Below the pieces are notes generated by a model. It saw only the letters and a program-made list of their open reading frames with translations, searched no databases and was not told the origin of the DNA. A DNA stretch of 64,000 nt, from NCBI GenBank assembly GCA_041745765.1, contig JBGTIH010000048.1, positions 17,566 to 81,565 on the forward strand, given 5' to 3'. Origin of the DNA: JAHCHG01 sp041745765. Lineage in GTDB: Bacteria; Acidobacteriota; Blastocatellia; Pyrinomonadales; Pyrinomonadaceae. The position numbers and the translations under genes are program-made. Shown here in pieces: positions 25,571-33,058 of the stretch. Every line of letters starts with the position of its first letter. Position 1 is the stretch's first letter.

Positions 25571-25670
25571 AAAAATCAGTATAGTGAGCCGCAAGCGAAC
25601 ACTTTGATTATCTGAAAAGTTGATTGCCGACAAACTTGCTCGCTAGAAGGTTTCGCAATACTGATTTAGC
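25571..25670. repeat. Inverted pair of the short dispersed repeat
   Basis: The left copy, AAAAATCAGTATAGTGAGCC, continues GCAAGCGAACA. The right copy, on the other strand, is AAATCAGTATTGCGAAACC followed by TTCTAGCGAGCAAG. Together they form a ~100-bp imperfect palindrome between two minus-strand genes. Confidence 0.6.
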
Positions 25671-25732
25671 AGTCGGAAAAAGTTAATATTAACTCAAATA
25701 AGTTAAATAACACCACATAAACAGGTAGGTTT

Positions 25733-26827
25733 TTAAGGCAGAAAAGAGCCTTTGCCGTTTCTGCCGATTCGCATATTAATAAGCCAATCGAGCCACCGGT
25801 ATTTCAAAGATTTCGGCGCAAGATATTCGGTTATTCCCAAAGTTTTGCGCGGTTTTCCGTCGCGCAAGGTCAGCGTCATCTCGCTCAAAAATCTTAAATA
25901 AAAGAAACTCGAGTCAATTATTTGCTGATTTTTTATGCGCAGTCGCATATTGTCTTCGGTTAAAAACGTCTGGCGCATCGGATATTTCAAACCGAATTTA
26001 TCGCGTTTAAAGATAGTTTCTTCATAAATCGCATCGCGCTCGCGCAGTTCGTTGTCGCGGATTGTAAATAATTTGTTGATCGGTTGATCTTCGCCGATTT
26101 CTTTATAACGGTAAAAAACGGCGGTCGAATCGGAAAAATGAGCGCGTCCCCATTGCCAGTCGCAAACCGTTTCAGGCAGCCAGCGATTATCCGAATTGTG
26201 ATCGTGATAACCCGTTCCGCGAAAATGAACGACATCCAGATTTACGCCTTTTTCATTGGAAATCGTAATTCTGCCCGTTACGTCCGCACGCGGAATAACC
26301 AAATTCCAAATATGAGCATCGTTTTGATCAATTTTTTTATCGGGCAGAAAATCCGATTCAATAGAAAGCCATTCAAAATGCGCTTCAATATGCCGGTTTT
26401 TGCTGAGTTTGGTGTTAATTGAAACAAAATATCCCGAACCATAAGGCGCGGATTGATAATTAAAGGAATTGTCGCCGATATTGCACGACGGCGAATCTTT
26501 TCCGGCTGAAAATTCGTTTGGAAAATATTCGTTGACGGCTCGATAGACGGGTTTTCCGTCGCGGTAATAACAAAAAGCAATCGCCGGAAATCTTTTGTTC
26601 GGATCGTTTCCATTTTGAACTTTTCGATTTGAAGCGTTATAGCGCGGCGAAAAGATGAAATTATCGAGAAAAATTATGACAACGGCATCTCGTCCGTCTT
26701 CGCTCAGCGCGTCGAAATACCACCATTCAAAAGCCTTTGAATCGGTTTTCGGTTTCCAGACATCGAGCGCAATACTCGAAGTATAGGAAAATTTTTCCTT
26801 TGAAACTTTTTGTGTTGCCGTTGTCAT
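25733..26827 (-). CDS. CrtC/AttH-like (carotenoid 1,2-hydratase-type) protein
   Basis: About 364 residues from the ATG at 26827 (MTTATQKVS). An upstream ATG at 26926 would add 33 residues of unrelated sequence and run into the divergent gene, so I reject it. The AttH/CrtC lipocalin-like family motif SKAFEWWYFDALSEDG is near the N-terminus, with further matches at FRGTGYHDHNSDNRW and DWQWGRAHF. Hydratases of this family act on carotenoids such as neurosporene, but many members act on other lipids or have no known activity. No carotenoid genes are nearby. No signal peptide is evident. Confidence 0.75.
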   Translation of the reverse strand: MTTATQKVSKEKFSYTSSIALDVWKPKTDSKAFEWWYFDALSEDGRDAVVIIFLDNFIFSPRYNASNRKVQNGNDPNKRFPAIAFCYYRDGKPVYRAVNEYFPNEFSAGKDSPSCNIGDNSFNYQSAPYGSGYFVSINTKLSKNRHIEAHFEWLSIESDFLPDKKIDQNDAHIWNLVIPRADVTGRITISNEKGVNLDVVHFRGTGYHDHNSDNRWLPETVCDWQWGRAHFSDSTAVFYRYKEIGEDQPINKLFTIRDNELRERDAIYEETIFKRDKFGLKYPMRQTFLTEDNMRLRIKNQQIIDSSFFYLRFLSEMTLTLRDGKPRKTLGITEYLAPKSLKYRWLDWLINMRIGRNGKGSFLP

Positions 26828-26977
26828 TTTTTTTAGATTTGGGAAATTATTGTTTAATCTGTGCTTTAGCATCTCAAAAATTAAAAAATTTGGCAAACTT
26901 TTAGCGGAAAAATGAATCTTTATCAACGGTGTTGCGCTCTCTCCATAAAAATTTTAATTTACAAAACGGGAGAAAAA

Positions 26978-27349
26978 ATGAATAAAGGAACAAAAGTGTT
27001 TTTAGTGTGTTTGGTGTTAATGGTCGGACTTTTGACGGCGGCGTGTCCGAAGCGCACGAGCATTGCGGACATCGAATCGAATCCGTCGAGATTTTACGAT
27101 AAAGAAGTCGGGATTGCCGGCACGGTGCAGAACAGTTACGGCGGTTCGATTCCGATTTTGAATCAGAGCGGCGGCATCTACAAGGTTGACGACGGCACGG
27201 GTTCGATCTGGGTTTTAACAAAGAAAAGCGTTCCGTCAAAAGGCGCGCAACTCGGCGTAAAAGGCAAAATTCAAAACGGAATTAATTTCGGCGGCAGAAA
27301 TTACGGACTGGTTTTGGTTGAAGACGGGCGTAAATTCAGAAAGAAATAA
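26978..27349 (+). CDS. Small lipoprotein with OB-fold-like domain
   Basis: 123 residues. The ATG at 26978 is preceded by GGGAG at the right distance, whereas an in-frame ATG at 26912 is not. The N-terminus is a lipoprotein signal (lipobox LTAAC, cysteine near residue 23). The mature part (IADIESNPSRFYDKEVGIAG, then DDGTGSIWVLTKK, GVKGKIQNG) resembles the OB-fold 'tRNA anti-codon-like' periplasmic domains. It is probably an envelope lipoprotein; its ligand is unknown. A clear terminator follows. Confidence 0.75.
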   Translation: MNKGTKVFLVCLVLMVGLLTAACPKRTSIADIESNPSRFYDKEVGIAGTVQNSYGGSIPILNQSGGIYKVDDGTGSIWVLTKKSVPSKGAQLGVKGKIQNGINFGGRNYGLVLVEDGRKFRKK

Positions 27350-27413
27350 ATTCAGCGAAAAAACAAACTTTTTTATCGTCAACTTGATTTTGCGGCGATA
27401 AAACGAACATAAT

Positions 27414-27449
27414 CGGGCGGCGGGGTTTTTCCTTGCCGCTCTTTTTTTT
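27414..27449 (+). terminator. Terminator between lipoprotein and DinB-like genes
   Basis: GGGCGGCGGGG and CCTTGCCGCTC form a stem around a T-rich loop, followed by a run of eight T. It ends a few bases before the ATG at 27453, so the downstream gene must use a promoter inside or just before it, or read-through. Confidence 0.75.
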
Positions 27450-27452
27450 ATT

Positions 27453-27926
27453 ATGAAAACTTTGATTGAAACTTTTGACGCACAATATCAACTTCTGCAT
27501 AAAAATTTGACCGATTTTGTGAAATTAATTCCGCCGGACAAACTTTTTTGGAAACCAGTTGAGATGAAGGATTATTTTACACTTTATTCCTGCGGCGAAT
27601 TCATCTTGCGAAGCGCGGCGGCGGTCGAACAAACTTTCGGCGGCATAACCGTCAAACTCTGGGACGATCCGTTTGAATGGACTCTGCCGGAAAGCCTCTC
27701 GACCAATGAAAAAATTCTCGAATATTTAAACGAAGTCGAGCAAACGCGGCAAAAAGGCTTTGAGTTTTTCAATTCCGACGAAGATTTATTAAAAGAAATT
27801 CCCGCCCCGGAAAAAATGAAAACTATTGCCCAACTTTTGCTCGAAACCGCCGTTCGCGCCGAACATTTTCACGGTCGCGCCGTCGCCGTTTTCCAGATGT
27901 TTGCCGGCAGAAAACCGTCCGCTTAA
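27453..27926 (+). CDS. DinB-like four-helix protein
   Basis: 157 residues, all-helical in character. Length and pattern fit the DinB/YfiT metal-binding superfamily: N-terminal FDAQYQLLHKNLTDFVKLIP and a C-terminal AVRAEHFHGRAVAVFQMF holding the last histidines. The first histidine expected after helix 1-2 is not obvious (CGEFILRSAA), so the metal site may be incomplete. Enzymatic role unknown. It begins 3 nt after a terminator T-tract. Confidence 0.6.
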   Translation: MKTLIETFDAQYQLLHKNLTDFVKLIPPDKLFWKPVEMKDYFTLYSCGEFILRSAAAVEQTFGGITVKLWDDPFEWTLPESLSTNEKILEYLNEVEQTRQKGFEFFNSDEDLLKEIPAPEKMKTIAQLLLETAVRAEHFHGRAVAVFQMFAGRKPSA

Positions 27927-28048
27927 CTATAAAAACTTGATTTTGCACGAACTCTCGGCAATAGTTTAACGTAGGGTTTTATGACGAACAGGATTTTTCG
28001 ACATTTGTCATAAAAGATTTATAAATTCACATTTTGGGAGAAAAAATA

Positions 28049-28612
28049 ATGTTTTGTCCGCGTTGTGGTCAAGAGCAGGCATCGGGAGATTTAAGATTTT
28101 GTTCGCGCTGCGGTTTGCCGATGGGAGTGGTTTCCGAAGTTTTGGCAAACGGCGGAATTCTGCCGCAGCTTTTCGAGTTGCAAAATAAAAAAAGCCTCTG
28201 GACGAAAGCCAACGGGGCAAAGTTCAGTTTGGTCTGGTTTTTATTTATAGGTATTTTAATCACAGCTGTTTTGGCAATTTTAGGCGGCGAAGAAATAGTT
28301 GCGCTGACTGCCGCTCTGGGATTTCTCGGCGGTTTGTTTATTTTGATCTTTTCCGTACTTTTTCTGCCGAGCGAATCCAAATACAAAACGAATGATTTTT
28401 ATTCCGGGCAGGAAAATCTTTCTCCGGCGCAATTTGCGAGAAATCAAAATTTAACTGGAAATCAACAACAAAACGCTCTGCCGCCGCAACAGACGCAAAA
28501 TGCTCAAGATTACGTTTCTCCCGTCAGCGATTGGAAAACTCCAGACACCGGCGAACTTGTTAGACCGAGCGTAACGGAAGGAACGACCAAACTTTTGCAT
28601 AAAGATGAATAA
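28049..28612 (+). CDS. Zinc-ribbon membrane protein (paralogue A)
   Basis: 187 residues from the ATG at 28049, with GGGAG 8 nt upstream; an upstream in-frame TTG would lie inside the RBS. The N-terminal zinc ribbon is MFCPRCGQEQ...RFCSRCGLPMG (two C-x2-C pairs). Two hydrophobic helices (roughly 58-78 and 85-108) follow, then a Gln/Asn-rich soluble tail. It is clearly related to the next gene (28716): both share CPxCGxEQA, FCSRCG and the ANGG-LPQ segment. Possibly a membrane-bound regulatory or assembly factor; function unknown. Confidence 0.75.
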   Translation: MFCPRCGQEQASGDLRFCSRCGLPMGVVSEVLANGGILPQLFELQNKKSLWTKANGAKFSLVWFLFIGILITAVLAILGGEEIVALTAALGFLGGLFILIFSVLFLPSESKYKTNDFYSGQENLSPAQFARNQNLTGNQQQNALPPQQTQNAQDYVSPVSDWKTPDTGELVRPSVTEGTTKLLHKDE

Positions 28613-28715
28613 AGGGAAAGTTTCATGGTGAAAAAGTAAAAAAGCTTTTCATCCATTAATTTTTTAAGGTTTTAGTCGAAGATTTCATTTTTGAAATTAT
28701 TGGAGATTATTTTTT

Positions 28716-29210
28716 ATGTACTGTCCTACGTGCGGCTTAGAGCAAGCCAATCAAACATCGAGTTTTTGTTCGCGCTGCGGATTTTTATTAACCGGCACAA
28801 GTCAGGTTATCGCCAACGGCGGCACTCTGCCGCAGAATTTTTACCAACAGCCGAATTTTTACGAAAAACCGGTTTCAATCCGCAAAAAAGGATTGAAACA
28901 GGGCGGTAAAATGATTCTGGCAGGTTTGATTATCGTTCCGCTATTAGGCGTTTTAACCAATATATTTTGGATCAGCCCGTTTATAGTCGGATTAACCGCC
29001 ATAATTACGTTTTGGGGCGGATTTTTGCGGATGATCTACGCGCTGATTCTTGAAGGAAATGAAACCGAAACGCTCGAAGAAAAAACCGTCAAGTTTTATC
29101 AAAAGAATTTTAAAAAACAAAAGAATCCCGAACAATTGCCATCGCCGGACGTTTCCTTCACGGATTTTTCCGAAAGCAAACAGGGGATTTGGCGCGAAAC
29201 CCGCGAATAA
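28716..29210 (+). CDS. Zinc-ribbon membrane protein (paralogue B)
   Basis: 164 residues from an ATG preceded by a GGAG-type site. The N-terminal ribbon is MYCPTCGLEQ...SFCSRCGFLLTG, followed by VIANGGTLPQNF as in paralogue A. Two hydrophobic helices lie at about 64-84 and 88-110, with a charged C-terminal tail. It is a tandem duplicate of the gene at 28049, separated by 103 nt with no terminator visible. Function unknown. Confidence 0.75.
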   Translation: MYCPTCGLEQANQTSSFCSRCGFLLTGTSQVIANGGTLPQNFYQQPNFYEKPVSIRKKGLKQGGKMILAGLIIVPLLGVLTNIFWISPFIVGLTAIITFWGGFLRMIYALILEGNETETLEEKTVKFYQKNFKKQKNPEQLPSPDVSFTDFSESKQGIWRETRE

Positions 29211-29239
29211 TCAAAGGTATTGAAAGATTTTAAAAAAAG

Positions 29240-29316
29240 GTTTGGAGTCCCGTCTTTAGACGGCAACCGCCAGCGAAGCGCGGCAGTTAAAGCCGCATAA
29301 ATGCGGGACTCCAAAC
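29240..29316. repeat. GTTTGGAGTCCCG palindromic repeat
   Basis: Perfect 13-nt ends, GTTTGGAGTCCCG at 29240-29252 and its complement at 29304-29316, enclose smaller stems such as CCGTCTTTAGACGG and GCGGCAGTTAAAGCCGC. It is a 77-bp REP-like unit in the convergent gap between the zinc-ribbon paralogue and the next minus-strand gene, where it could also act as a bidirectional terminator. Confidence 0.8.
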
Positions 29317-29328
29317 TTTTCGAAATAC

Positions 29329-30096
29329 TTAATTGCCGCGTGTTCCGGTAAAATCGTAGCTGACGTATAAATTAAGCGCGTTCTCCTTGATTTCCGCACG
29401 CACATCTTTTACTTGTGCGCTCAGAGTTCCATCCGTCGCGGCAATCGGCACATCCAGGGCGATTTGATTTCCCTTGAGAATCGTAATCGGATTGACACGA
29501 TTGTTTAAAGTGTTTTGAACCAAAGGCGTTACGAAACCGCTCGCCAGCGGCGCAACGCCGTCGAGATTTACGGTTTCAACCTGAATTTGACCGAATACAT
29601 CTTTTTGATTCTGGTCATAACGCAAACTCAAATTCGCCTGCGCCCAGCCCGCAAACTGCAAACATTGTCCGAAAACCGCATAACTTCCGCGAAAAGCGAG
29701 TGGTGCGTTGATCTTCCCATTTTCGAGGCGAACTCCGGTTTTTACGCCGCTGCCTTCGGGAAGTAATGTTATATTTCCCTCGCACGCATTATCCTGCATA
29801 AACGCGATTTTCTCCGGCTTTATTTCCGAATTCGAACTGTTTTGTCCGGTCAAATTCAAAGGAAAAGCCGGCGCGTTCATCTGCGTAAAAATCGTTCCCA
29901 AAACCGTGTCGAAAAATTGCTGATTCAAAACGACGGTCGCCGTTCCGGTCGGCAAACCGCTGGGATCGGGAGCTTGAATCGGTTCGCCGGGAAGCTGAGC
30001 CGCGCTCGGTGCGCCGCTGAAAAAATAAAAAATCAAACCGCCGCCGACCAGCAAACCGAAAACCGCGCCGAGAATAAAAGTCAGAAATTTACCCAT
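29329..30096 (-). CDS. Membrane-anchored periplasmic protein, unknown
   Basis: 255 residues. One N-terminal membrane helix (FILGAVFGLLVGGGLIFYFF, about 5-26) is followed by a Pro-rich linker, then a beta-rich soluble domain (about 50-250) with long amphipathic strands (LNQQFFDTVLGTIFTQ; IQVETVNLDGVAPLASGFV; VKDVRAEIKENALNLYVSYD). The domain has the look of a lipid-binding or LEA/BPI-like fold, but I recognise no specific family. It follows the LolA-like lipoprotein gene on the same strand with a 23-nt gap, so a joint envelope role is plausible. Confidence 0.7.
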   Translation of the reverse strand: MGKFLTFILGAVFGLLVGGGLIFYFFSGAPSAAQLPGEPIQAPDPSGLPTGTATVVLNQQFFDTVLGTIFTQMNAPAFPLNLTGQNSSNSEIKPEKIAFMQDNACEGNITLLPEGSGVKTGVRLENGKINAPLAFRGSYAVFGQCLQFAGWAQANLSLRYDQNQKDVFGQIQVETVNLDGVAPLASGFVTPLVQNTLNNRVNPITILKGNQIALDVPIAATDGTLSAQVKDVRAEIKENALNLYVSYDFTGTRGN

Positions 30097-30119
30097 TATC
30101 TAAATTCTCCTTTGTAAAT

Positions 30120-31013
30120 TTACGGAGTCGGCGTTGCTGCCGGAGTTTGATTCGGCTGCGCCGATTTCATAATTTGTCCGAGAATCGCCATCGCCGCGCC
30201 CAACAAAGTGTTCATCTGTTGGCGAATTTCTTCCGGCTGAACTTCTTTGTAACCGGTCGGCACTTCAAATAAAGCTGGCTCGGCGGTTTCCCGAATATTA
30301 TTGATCTGCGTAATAAATTTTATTCCGCTGATTCCCTGAACATTGCCCTGTTGCGAAGAAGCATCTGTAACCGAACGCAGCGGCAATCCCGTTGCTTTAT
30401 CAACAAGAATAAAAGATTCGGTTGTAACTTCTCCCGCTTTGGTCTGCGTGTCGGTCTTTGAACCGTAGTTGTAGCGAATCACATCGCGCCCGTCAATCTT
30501 TTCTTCGCCGACCATTTCAACGCCTTGCAGATTTTTTACCTGATTAACGATTTGTTCCGGCATCATCATATTTCTTAGATCGAAACCCAGTGCTTCTTTA
30601 TTTAATTCGGCAATTTGTTTGCGGTTCGGCGAAATCAGATATTGCTTTCCGTCTTTGGTCAGATAAATAAATCTCTCGCCGCCGGTAAGCGCAAATTCCA
30701 TTTTTCTGTCCGCACCGTTTCGCGCAACTTCGGCTTTCAAAGGCGGAGTTGCGGCTTGATTCGATCCGCTTGTTTCAAATGTTAATGAAACAGTCGCCTG
30801 ATATTGATCCGGCTCTTTTGTATCAATTACGGACATCGTGTTCGTGTTCATCGAATTCGTGTTTGTATTCACGTTCGAGTTCATATTCATGTTCGTATTT
30901 GCATTGCTCAAATTCGTATTTGTATTGTTTTCAGCAGGTTGACAAGCCGCTGCAAAGATAACCAGCATCAATCCTGTGAAAAATAAGAAACCTTTCCGAT
31001 AGATTTTTTTCAT
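30120..31013 (-). CDS. LolA-like outer-membrane lipoprotein with Asn/Thr-rich linker
   Basis: 297 residues. The lipoprotein signal peptide ends in the lipobox FAAAC (cysteine near residue 24). A low-complexity Asn/Thr/Met linker covers about 28-62, encoded by degenerate trinucleotide-rich DNA at about 30830-30930. The remaining ~220 residues resemble the LolA/LolB-type 'lipoprotein sorting' fold: GGERFIYLTKDGKQYLISP, VEMVGEEKIDGRDVIRYNYG and FILVDKATGLPLRSVTDA. It probably sits on the inner or outer membrane leaflet and binds lipid or lipoprotein acyl chains; the role is inferred from fold resemblance only. Confidence 0.75.
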   Translation of the reverse strand: MKKIYRKGFLFFTGLMLVIFAAACQPAENNTNTNLSNANTNMNMNSNVNTNTNSMNTNTMSVIDTKEPDQYQATVSLTFETSGSNQAATPPLKAEVARNGADRKMEFALTGGERFIYLTKDGKQYLISPNRKQIAELNKEALGFDLRNMMMPEQIVNQVKNLQGVEMVGEEKIDGRDVIRYNYGSKTDTQTKAGEVTTESFILVDKATGLPLRSVTDASSQQGNVQGISGIKFITQINNIRETAEPALFEVPTGYKEVQPEEIRQQMNTLLGAAMAILGQIMKSAQPNQTPAATPTP

Positions 31014-31065
31014 TTTGTTCTCCTTTTTTTTGTAAAAAAATATTTAATAAAGTTTCCTTGCAAGT

Positions 31066-32799
31066 TTAATACCCGATTGCTTCGCCGTCGCTTCGCGAAT
31101 CAATCGCGCCGAGTTTGACGTTTGTTCCGGCTTCGATGGCGATTCCGGTCGCCGATGCCAGATTTCCGGGCGAAGGATTAAATTTATGTCCCATTTTTTC
31201 CAAAATATTGCGCGTATCGGGAACTAAACCGAACGGCTCGTGAAAAATATGATCGGGAAACCATTGATGATGAATGCGCGGCGCGTCGAGAGCCGCTTGA
31301 ATGTTCATATCGTGGTCAATCATATTGATCGTCGCTTGCAGAACAGCCGAAATAATGCGCGGTCCGCCGCGTGCGCCGATGGCAAACCAAGGCGATCCGT
31401 CTTTTCGCAGAACGATTGTCGGAGTCATCGAAGAAAGCGGACGTTTGCGCGGTTCGACCTTATTTCTTTCAGCCTGAATCAAACCGAATAAATTCGGCTT
31501 TCCGGGCTGCGCCGTAAAATCGTCCATTTCGTCATTCATTAAAACGCCGGTGCCTTTGATCGTTACTCTCGAACCGTATAAATCGTTGATCGTATAAGTA
31601 TTTGCCACGACATTTCCGTCTGCGTCAACGACCGAAAAATGTGTCGTGTCCATTGATTCCTTGCCGGTAGGTTCACCGTGTCGGATTTCCTGACTGGTCG
31701 AGGCTTTCTCCAAATTAATCGTTTTGTTGCGGGCGTTGGCGTAGGATTTTTCCATCAGAGGTTTTGCCGGAACATCGGCGAAATCTGGATCAGCCATAAA
31801 TTCGGCGCGGTCGGCGTAGGCGCGGCGCATCGCTTCGGTCAAAAGGTGATATTTTTCCGCCGAAGCCCAGCCCATTTTGCGAATGTCGTGATTTTCAAGC
31901 ATATTCAAAACCTGAATCAAAACGATTCCGCCCGAAGACGGCGGTGGCATCGAGATAACTTCGTGTCCGCGATATGTTCCTTTCACCGGAACTCTTTCCT
32001 TGACTTGATAATTTTTCAAATCTTCTAGCGTGATCAAACCGTTGTTTGCTTTCATATCGTCGGCAATCATTTGTGCCGTTTTGCCTTCGTAAAAACCTTT
32101 TGCACCGTCTTTTTGAATTCTGGCAAGCGTTTGCGCCAAATCCGGTTGTTTGAAAAGATCGCCTTCTTCAAAGAATTTTCCGTTATTTAAAAAAATTCTT
32201 TTGCTTTCTTCATATTGCGACAAAGTTCCTTCATAATTTTTAAACAAATTTGCCAAACGATGCGATAAAATATATCCGTCCTGGGCAAGTTTTCTCGACG
32301 GTTCGACCAAATCCGCCCATTTTACTTTGCCCGAACCGTATTTCTTAAAGGCATACTCCATTCCCGCCGGAGTTCCCGGAACGCCGGAAGCCCGATAACC
32401 GATTGTCGAAGAACCTTCGCCTCTGATCAGTTCGCCTTTTTCATCAATATACATATCGCGCGTGGCTTTCAGCGGCGCCATTTCCCGGTAATCAATTGCG
32501 GTCGTCGTGCCGTCTTTCAGACGAATCAGCATAAATCCGCCTCCGCCCAAATTTCCGGCTTCGGGATAAACAACCGCTAAAGCCAAGGCAACGGCAATCG
32601 CCGCATCAACGGCATTTCCGCCTTTTTTCATAACTTCCGCGCCGATTTTTGAAGCAAGTTCGTGCTGTGAAGCGACCATCGCGTTTTTACCGCGCACCGG
32701 TTCGCGCCACGCCGCGAAAACTTGTGAATTTTGTGGAATAGCTAAGCAAACAAAGGTGACTATTATTTTAAAAACAATTAACTTTTTGATTGATTTCAT
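31066..32799 (-). CDS. ggt: Gamma-glutamyltranspeptidase
   Basis: 577 residues, the normal precursor length, with an N-terminal signal peptide (to about residue 29), so periplasmic. The large-subunit opening ASQHELASKIGAEVMKKGGN matches the family. Autocleavage should occur before the threonine in MDTTHFSVVD (near residue 387). Substrate-binding blocks NDEMDDF and the late PLSSMTPTIV and GARGGPRIISA are present. It transfers or hydrolyses the gamma-glutamyl group of glutathione and similar peptides. Together with pxpABC in this window, it could feed 5-oxoproline salvage, though the genes are 25 kb apart. Confidence 0.95.
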   Translation of the reverse strand: MKSIKKLIVFKIIVTFVCLAIPQNSQVFAAWREPVRGKNAMVASQHELASKIGAEVMKKGGNAVDAAIAVALALAVVYPEAGNLGGGGFMLIRLKDGTTTAIDYREMAPLKATRDMYIDEKGELIRGEGSSTIGYRASGVPGTPAGMEYAFKKYGSGKVKWADLVEPSRKLAQDGYILSHRLANLFKNYEGTLSQYEESKRIFLNNGKFFEEGDLFKQPDLAQTLARIQKDGAKGFYEGKTAQMIADDMKANNGLITLEDLKNYQVKERVPVKGTYRGHEVISMPPPSSGGIVLIQVLNMLENHDIRKMGWASAEKYHLLTEAMRRAYADRAEFMADPDFADVPAKPLMEKSYANARNKTINLEKASTSQEIRHGEPTGKESMDTTHFSVVDADGNVVANTYTINDLYGSRVTIKGTGVLMNDEMDDFTAQPGKPNLFGLIQAERNKVEPRKRPLSSMTPTIVLRKDGSPWFAIGARGGPRIISAVLQATINMIDHDMNIQAALDAPRIHHQWFPDHIFHEPFGLVPDTRNILEKMGHKFNPSPGNLASATGIAIEAGTNVKLGAIDSRSDGEAIGY

Positions 32800-33058
32800 A
32801 ATTTTTTTTTGTCTTTTGATAAATTTGTAGAGAAATAGAATATAAATTATTTGCTATTTACTGCAAGTCTAAGAGGTTTTCTTTGGACTCAAAAAGATAG
32901 GAAAATCCGAAATTTGAACAAAATGTTATTGGCAAAACAATCAAAAAGTTGTAAAGTAAAAGACAAAAATAAGCCCCATTTCTAATAATATTCTAATCTA
33001 TCAACCGAAGACTTTTAATATTTAACAAAGTTTCATTGTTAGGAGTGTGAAAAAAAAT

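Noticed and set aside
26828..26926. N-terminal extension of the CrtC-like gene from an ATG at 26926
   Set aside because: The extra 33 residues lack family resemblance and would occupy the promoter region of the divergent lipoprotein gene.
30749..30961. Cys/Ser-rich open frame on the plus strand
   Set aside because: Antisense reading of the Asn-codon-rich linker of the lipoprotein gene; the CSCSS pattern is an artefact of that composition.
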